DNA of 38,005 nucleotides. Origin: Hyphomicrobiales bacterium (GTDB lineage Bacteria; Pseudomonadota; Alphaproteobacteria; Rhizobiales; Rhizobiaceae). The translations under genes and the position numbers were made by a program. The notes beneath the pieces were generated by a model. It was not told the DNA's origin, ran no database searches, and worked only from the letters and a program-made list of their open reading frames with translations. This document shows, piece after piece, positions 34,216-38,005 of this stretch (position 1 is its first letter; each line of letters opens with the position of its first letter). The DNA is taken from positions 1-38,005 of the forward strand of contig JAJFHT010000145.1 in assembly GCA_021775495.1 (NCBI GenBank), written 5' to 3'.

Positions 34216-36636
34216 ATGCCGTATCACGCCGACCGCCATGCACGAATTGTCATCATCGGGGCTGGTGCAATCGGCTGTTCTCTTGCCTACCATCTTGCCC
34301 GGGCCGGCGAAAAGGACGTGCTTGTTCTCGAAAAAGCACAGATCACCCATGGCAGCACATGGCATGCCGCCGGTCTGGTCGGCCAGCTTCGTGGCAAGCG
34401 CTCGCTGACCCAATTGATGCAGAATTCTGTGGCTGTCTTTGACCGGCTTGCAGATGAAACCGGGCAGGCTACCGACTGGAAGAAAGTCGGTTCACTGCGC
34501 CTGGCGTCCAGTGATGTGCGTTGGAGCGAAATCCGACGCTCAATGCAGTTGGCCAAGAGTTTCGGATTTGAATGTCACGGGCTGAGCGCAGGCGAAGCCA
34601 AAGACAGGTTTCCCCATATCGATCCAGAGGGAGTTGTTGGCGCGGCATTCATTCCCTCTGATGGCTATATCGACCCTTACGCTCTGACCCAGTCATTCGC
34701 TTCCGCCGCGCGCCAGCATGGTGCAAGGATCGAAGAAGGGGTTTGTGTCAAAGACATTGTTACTGAAAACCGAAGGGCACTCGGCGTGGTGACCGATCAC
34801 GGTACAATCGGGTGCGATATCCTGGTCAATTGTGCTGGACTCTGGGCCAGGCGCATCGGTGAGATGGCCGGCGTGCCGCTTGCTGCCGGGGTGGTGGAAC
34901 ATCAGTATTTCATTACCGAAAAAGGCCTGGATCTGCCGGCCGATCTTCCGACCCTGCGTGATCCGGACAAGAACTTCTACCTGAAGCCGGATGTCGGTGG
35001 CGCCTTTGCCATCGGCGGCTGGGAAGACGGAACAAATGGCTGCTGGAACCAACTGGCGCCATTTGAGTTCGGACGGCAGCTGTTTCCGGCAAATATGGAC
35101 AGGCTTGAACGATTTGCGCTGCCGGCAGCAGAACGACTGCCGGTATTGAACGAGATCGGTATCCGCACCACGATCAACGGCCCCATACCGGTTTCAGCCG
35201 ATGGTGAACCGATTATGGGACAGGCTCCCGAACTGGACAATTTTTATGTCGCCTGCGGGTTTACCGCCGGCATCGCCGCGTCGGGCGGAGCAGGCGAAGC
35301 GATGGCCAACTGGATCGTTCATGGAGACCCGGGTCTCGATCTCTGGTCATTCGATACACGGCGCTTTGGGAAGCCACACGCACAGGCCCAATATCTCGAA
35401 CAACGGGCAATCGAAGCCTATGGAGCCTACTACAAGGTTCACTGGCCGGCTGAGGAATCTCATGTGGGCAGGGGCCTGCGCCGGTCTCCACTTCATACAT
35501 TGCTTGCCGCCGCCGGCGCGCAATTCGGCTCCAAGTTTGGCTGGGAGCGGGCAAACTGGTTTGATAGCCAGGATATTTCTGCATCCGAAACACCGAGTTT
35601 TGAAGCCAAACCCGGATGGTCTGATGCTGTTGCAGCGGAAACCAGAGCGATCCGCGAGCGTGTGGCGTTGATCGATCAGACATCATTTTCCAAATACGAG
35701 ATCACCGGACCCGGTGTTCAGGAGGCATTGAACCGCATCGCGGCGAGCGACCTGTCCGGCCAGCCGGGCCGCGCGGTCTATTCGCAATTGTGCAACCCGA
35801 ATGGCGGGATCGAAGCTGACCTTACATTCATTCATGTTGAACCAGATCGTTTTCTGATGGTCACCGGCTCGGGTTTTGGCGTGCGTGACGCAACTTGGGT
35901 GAGGCGACACCTTCCAGATGATGTCATGCTTCGCGAACTGACTGGAGCCTATGCCGTGCTCAACATTTGCGGGCCCAAATCGCGCGAGGTCCTGCAATCC
36001 GTCAGCGGGCAGGATCTGTCAAACCCGGCGTTTCCGTTTCTGGCCGCCCGCCACAACGATGTCGGTCTTGCATCTGTATTGGCGGTACGCGTTGGATATG
36101 TCGGTGAATTGGGGTGGGAACTCTATATTCCTCAAGAATATGCAGCACATGTCTACGAGACCCTGAAGCAAGCGGGTGAACCTTTGGGGATCGCCGATGC
36201 CGGATATCGCGCCATCGAAAGCTGCCGGCTGGAGAAGGGTTATCTATACTGGTCCGCCGACATCACTCCGGACACCAGCCCTTACGAGGCAGGTCTCGGA
36301 TTTGCGGTGGCGCTGGACAAGGCCGACTTCATCGGACGTGATGCTTTGATCAAGGTGAAAATAGAAGGCGTAACCCGCCGTCTTGTCACTTTGACAGTAG
36401 ACGGTTTCGCGCCTTTCCACAGCGGCGAAACGATTCTTCATGGCGGTCAGCCGGTGGGGTCGCTTTGCAGTGCAGGCTACGGCCATTATCTCGGAAAGAC
36501 CATTGGTTTTGGATATTTACCCATTGATCTTAACAAAGAAGACGAGATCGGTATTGAAGCTTTTGGCAAAACCTATCCGGCGAAACGCGGTCCGCGCTGT
36601 CTCTATGACCCAACGATGGAAAGGCTGAAATCATGA
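34216..36636 (+). CDS. Dimethylglycine/sarcosine dehydrogenase-like flavoprotein, copy 2
   Basis: An 806-residue paralogue of the preceding gene with the same architecture: FAD domain with IVIIGAGAIGCSLAYHLAR and STWHAAGLVGQLR (H50 aligned with the covalent-FAD histidine), central FAO_M region, and GcvT-like folate domain (VALIDQTSFSKYEITG, CNPNGGIEADLTFIHV, VGYVGELGWELYIP and GYRAIESCRLEKGYLYW). It starts at ATG 34216, 4 nt after copy 1. The similarity is clear end to end but many positions differ, so the two copies have probably specialised, for example on successive methyl groups or on different amines, or as unlike subunits of one complex. Its stop overlaps the next gene by 4 nt. Confidence 0.92.
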   Translation: MPYHADRHARIVIIGAGAIGCSLAYHLARAGEKDVLVLEKAQITHGSTWHAAGLVGQLRGKRSLTQLMQNSVAVFDRLADETGQATDWKKVGSLRLASSDVRWSEIRRSMQLAKSFGFECHGLSAGEAKDRFPHIDPEGVVGAAFIPSDGYIDPYALTQSFASAARQHGARIEEGVCVKDIVTENRRALGVVTDHGTIGCDILVNCAGLWARRIGEMAGVPLAAGVVEHQYFITEKGLDLPADLPTLRDPDKNFYLKPDVGGAFAIGGWEDGTNGCWNQLAPFEFGRQLFPANMDRLERFALPAAERLPVLNEIGIRTTINGPIPVSADGEPIMGQAPELDNFYVACGFTAGIAASGGAGEAMANWIVHGDPGLDLWSFDTRRFGKPHAQAQYLEQRAIEAYGAYYKVHWPAEESHVGRGLRRSPLHTLLAAAGAQFGSKFGWERANWFDSQDISASETPSFEAKPGWSDAVAAETRAIRERVALIDQTSFSKYEITGPGVQEALNRIAASDLSGQPGRAVYSQLCNPNGGIEADLTFIHVEPDRFLMVTGSGFGVRDATWVRRHLPDDVMLRELTGAYAVLNICGPKSREVLQSVSGQDLSNPAFPFLAARHNDVGLASVLAVRVGYVGELGWELYIPQEYAAHVYETLKQAGEPLGIADAGYRAIESCRLEKGYLYWSADITPDTSPYEAGLGFAVALDKADFIGRDALIKVKIEGVTRRLVTLTVDGFAPFHSGETILHGGQPVGSLCSAGYGHYLGKTIGFGYLPIDLNKEDEIGIEAFGKTYPAKRGPRCLYDPTMERLKS

Positions 36637-37535
36637 CGGATTGGCTGGTTGAAGCGCAAAAGGCTATTGCGGATATTCCCTTGCTCCACGGGGCCGGTAC
36701 ACCGCAGCGGCTCGGCGGGCTGACCAATCTGGTATTCCGGGTCGGAGACTTTTGCCTGCGCATTCCGGGCAAAGGGACTGAGGAATACATCAACCGCGCT
36801 CATGAGGAGGCGGCGGCGCGTGAGGCAGCCCGTGCTGGAGTCAGCCCGGAAGTGCTACATTTCGATATATCCAGCGGCATCATGGTGACCCGCTTTGTCG
36901 ACGGTGCGATAACCATGACGCCGGAGGGTTTTCGCGACCGGGCAGGTTCTCCAGCAAGGGCAGGTGAGGCGCTGCGGCGCCTGCATGCGTCTGACGCGGT
37001 GTTCCCGTTTCGGTTCGAACTGTTCGCGATGATCGATGACTACCTGTCGATCCTTTCAACCAAGGATGTTGCGTTGCCTGACGGCTATCATGATGTCGTG
37101 GCCGAAGCAGAAGCCATACGCACCGTATTGAAACGCCGCCCCGTACTGGAGACGGCGTGCCATTGCGATCCGCTTTGTGAAAATTTTCTCGATCTCGATA
37201 CGCGTATGTGGATCGTTGACTGGGAGTATTCCGGCATGAACGATCCGATGTGGGATCTCGGCGATCTCTCGGTCGAGGGCGGGTTTGACGAAGCGCAGGA
37301 TGAAGAGATGCTCGGAGCCTATTTCAACGGTGATATTCCGAATGCGGACCGGGGCCGTATGGTCATCTACAAGGCAATGTGCGACCTGCTCTGGACCCTC
37401 TGGGGCCTGATTCAACTGGCTAACAACAATCCGGTTGACGATTTCCGTGCATATGCAGATGGCCGTTTTGCACGATGTAAAACCCTGATGGCCGAACCGG
37501 AATTTGCCGTTCATATTCGTGCAGTAGAACGCTGA
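36633..37535 (+). CDS. Choline-kinase-like phosphotransferase (APH family), copy 2
   Basis: A 300-residue kinase related to LicA and choline/ethanolamine kinases. Segments include RLGGLTNLVFRVGDFCLRIPG (nucleotide loop and strand), IMVTRFVDGA (hinge), the catalytic loop CHCDPLCENF (H177, D179, N184) and the metal-binding VDWEYSGMNDPMWDLGDLS (D196). It closes the operon, overlapping the flavoenzyme stop by 4 nt. It is only distantly similar to copy 1, so the two kinases probably have different substrates. LicA relatives phosphorylate choline. Absence of a recognisable phosphocholine cytidylyltransferase nearby argues against simple surface phosphocholine decoration. Confidence 0.87.
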   Translation: MTDWLVEAQKAIADIPLLHGAGTPQRLGGLTNLVFRVGDFCLRIPGKGTEEYINRAHEEAAAREAARAGVSPEVLHFDISSGIMVTRFVDGAITMTPEGFRDRAGSPARAGEALRRLHASDAVFPFRFELFAMIDDYLSILSTKDVALPDGYHDVVAEAEAIRTVLKRRPVLETACHCDPLCENFLDLDTRMWIVDWEYSGMNDPMWDLGDLSVEGGFDEAQDEEMLGAYFNGDIPNADRGRMVIYKAMCDLLWTLWGLIQLANNNPVDDFRAYADGRFARCKTLMAEPEFAVHIRAVER

Positions 37536-37652
37536 GAAGGATCCGGTTCCGTGGCCGGCCTGAAGTGCAGCAACTTCCCGACTGTTTTCCGAACATTAAC
37601 ATCGCCGACGTAGCCTGAAGCTGTCTTCAATCAATCCTGCAAGGGATCGGTC

Positions 37653-38005
37653 ATGCGGAGTTCAGTGAAAACCACGGCGATGTTTGCCGCTTTGTGTCTG
37701 GTGATGTGGACCGCGAAAGCGGAATTCGCGGTGGCCGGCGAGGAATTGAATAAATCTGCCTATTGCGAACAGTTTGCCGAGGATATTGCGGCCAAAAACG
37801 CGCGTGAAATCGAATCCGGAATTGATCTGGACAGCGCACTAGCAGGTGCCGTGGAAGGCGTGATCCTCGGGGAAGTGATTGGCGGGCGCCGAAACACCCG
37901 CCGGGATGCTCGCGCAGGCGCCGCGATCGGAGCTGTTTCTGCAGGCATTGACTTCAGGCCACGTTTTGCCCGGATTTACCGCCGCGCTTTCGCCACCTGC
38001 ATGGC
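37653..38005 (+). CDS. Secreted glycine-zipper-like protein (3' end beyond window)
   Basis: An open frame starting at ATG 37653, with AAGGGA about 7 nt upstream, and continuing past the window end; 117 full codons are visible. A signal peptide covers about residues 1-29 (hydrophobic MFAALCLVMW, cleavage near AVAG). The mature part has a cysteine-bearing helix (SAYCEQFAEDIAAKNAREIESG), then alternating small residues (GAVEGVILGEVIGG and RAGAAIGAVSAGI) typical of glycine-zipper membrane-associating proteins, and a second cysteine near RAFATCM. It is separated from the upstream operon by 117 nt without a clear terminator. No specific family or function is assigned. Confidence 0.7.
   Translation, partial: MRSSVKTTAMFAALCLVMWTAKAEFAVAGEELNKSAYCEQFAEDIAAKNAREIESGIDLDSALAGAVEGVILGEVIGGRRNTRRDARAGAAIGAVSAGIDFRPRFARIYRRAFATCM

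Noticed and set aside
1-38005. CRISPR arrays, tRNA genes, transposases, phage genes
   Set aside because: No regular spaced repeats, cloverleaf with conserved arms, transposase motifs or phage structural genes were seen on reading both strands. A tRNA or Rfam covariance scan was not possible here.

Overview
This window reads as a chromosomal segment of an alphaproteobacterium, most likely of the order Hyphomicrobiales (Rhizobiales; a Phyllobacteriaceae- or Ahrensia-like lineage). This is inferred from the gyrA - coaD - two cyclophilins - queA - tgt order, moderately high GC, an Anbu proteasome operon and rhizobial-type inositol and betaine genes. No rRNA, tRNA, CRISPR array, insertion sequence or prophage was seen. 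No stretch longer than about 250 bases lacks a gene.

Region 1 (1-6919) is housekeeping: the 3' two thirds of gyrA, a 44-residue membrane microprotein on the minus strand, a LysE-type exporter, and a tight plus-strand run coaD, membrane-tethered cyclophilin, cytosolic cyclophilin, queA and tgt. Region 2 (6936-12228) holds a DUF4864 secreted protein, a stand-alone Lrp/AsnC effector domain, and the four-gene Anbu operon (circularly permuted ATP-grasp, alpha-E, transglutaminase, Anbu peptidase), then a small unknown gene. Region 3 (12390-15363) is a convergent pair: a secreted MauG/cytochrome c peroxidase-like dihaem protein and a secreted FG-GAP/UnbV-type repeat protein.

Region 4 (15443-25757) is an inositol-type catabolic locus. 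iolD, iolC, iolB and an iolJ-like aldolase form a minus-strand operon. It diverges from a Gfo/Idh dehydrogenase, an IolE/IolI-like TIM-barrel protein and a second Gfo/Idh dehydrogenase. A LacI-family regulator follows, and the same 14-bp palindrome lies in the iolD/dehydrogenase gap and upstream of the regulator gene, which defines a probable local regulon. No iolA and no inositol transporter are present in the window. An FMN-dependent alpha-hydroxy-acid oxidase sits downstream.

Region 5 (25765-37535) is a DeoR-family regulator divergent from a seven-gene operon: betaine-type binding protein, ATPase, a permease made of two fused permease units, a choline-kinase-like phosphotransferase, two tandem dimethylglycine/sarcosine dehydrogenase-like flavoenzymes, and a second choline-kinase-like phosphotransferase. 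Uptake of a quaternary or methylated amine, phosphorylation, and folate-linked oxidative demethylation are all encoded in one transcription unit under a regulator family that usually senses phosphorylated ligands. The combination does not match a standard betaine pathway that I can name, and it is the best candidate here for an undescribed system. The window ends inside a small secreted glycine-zipper-like protein gene.
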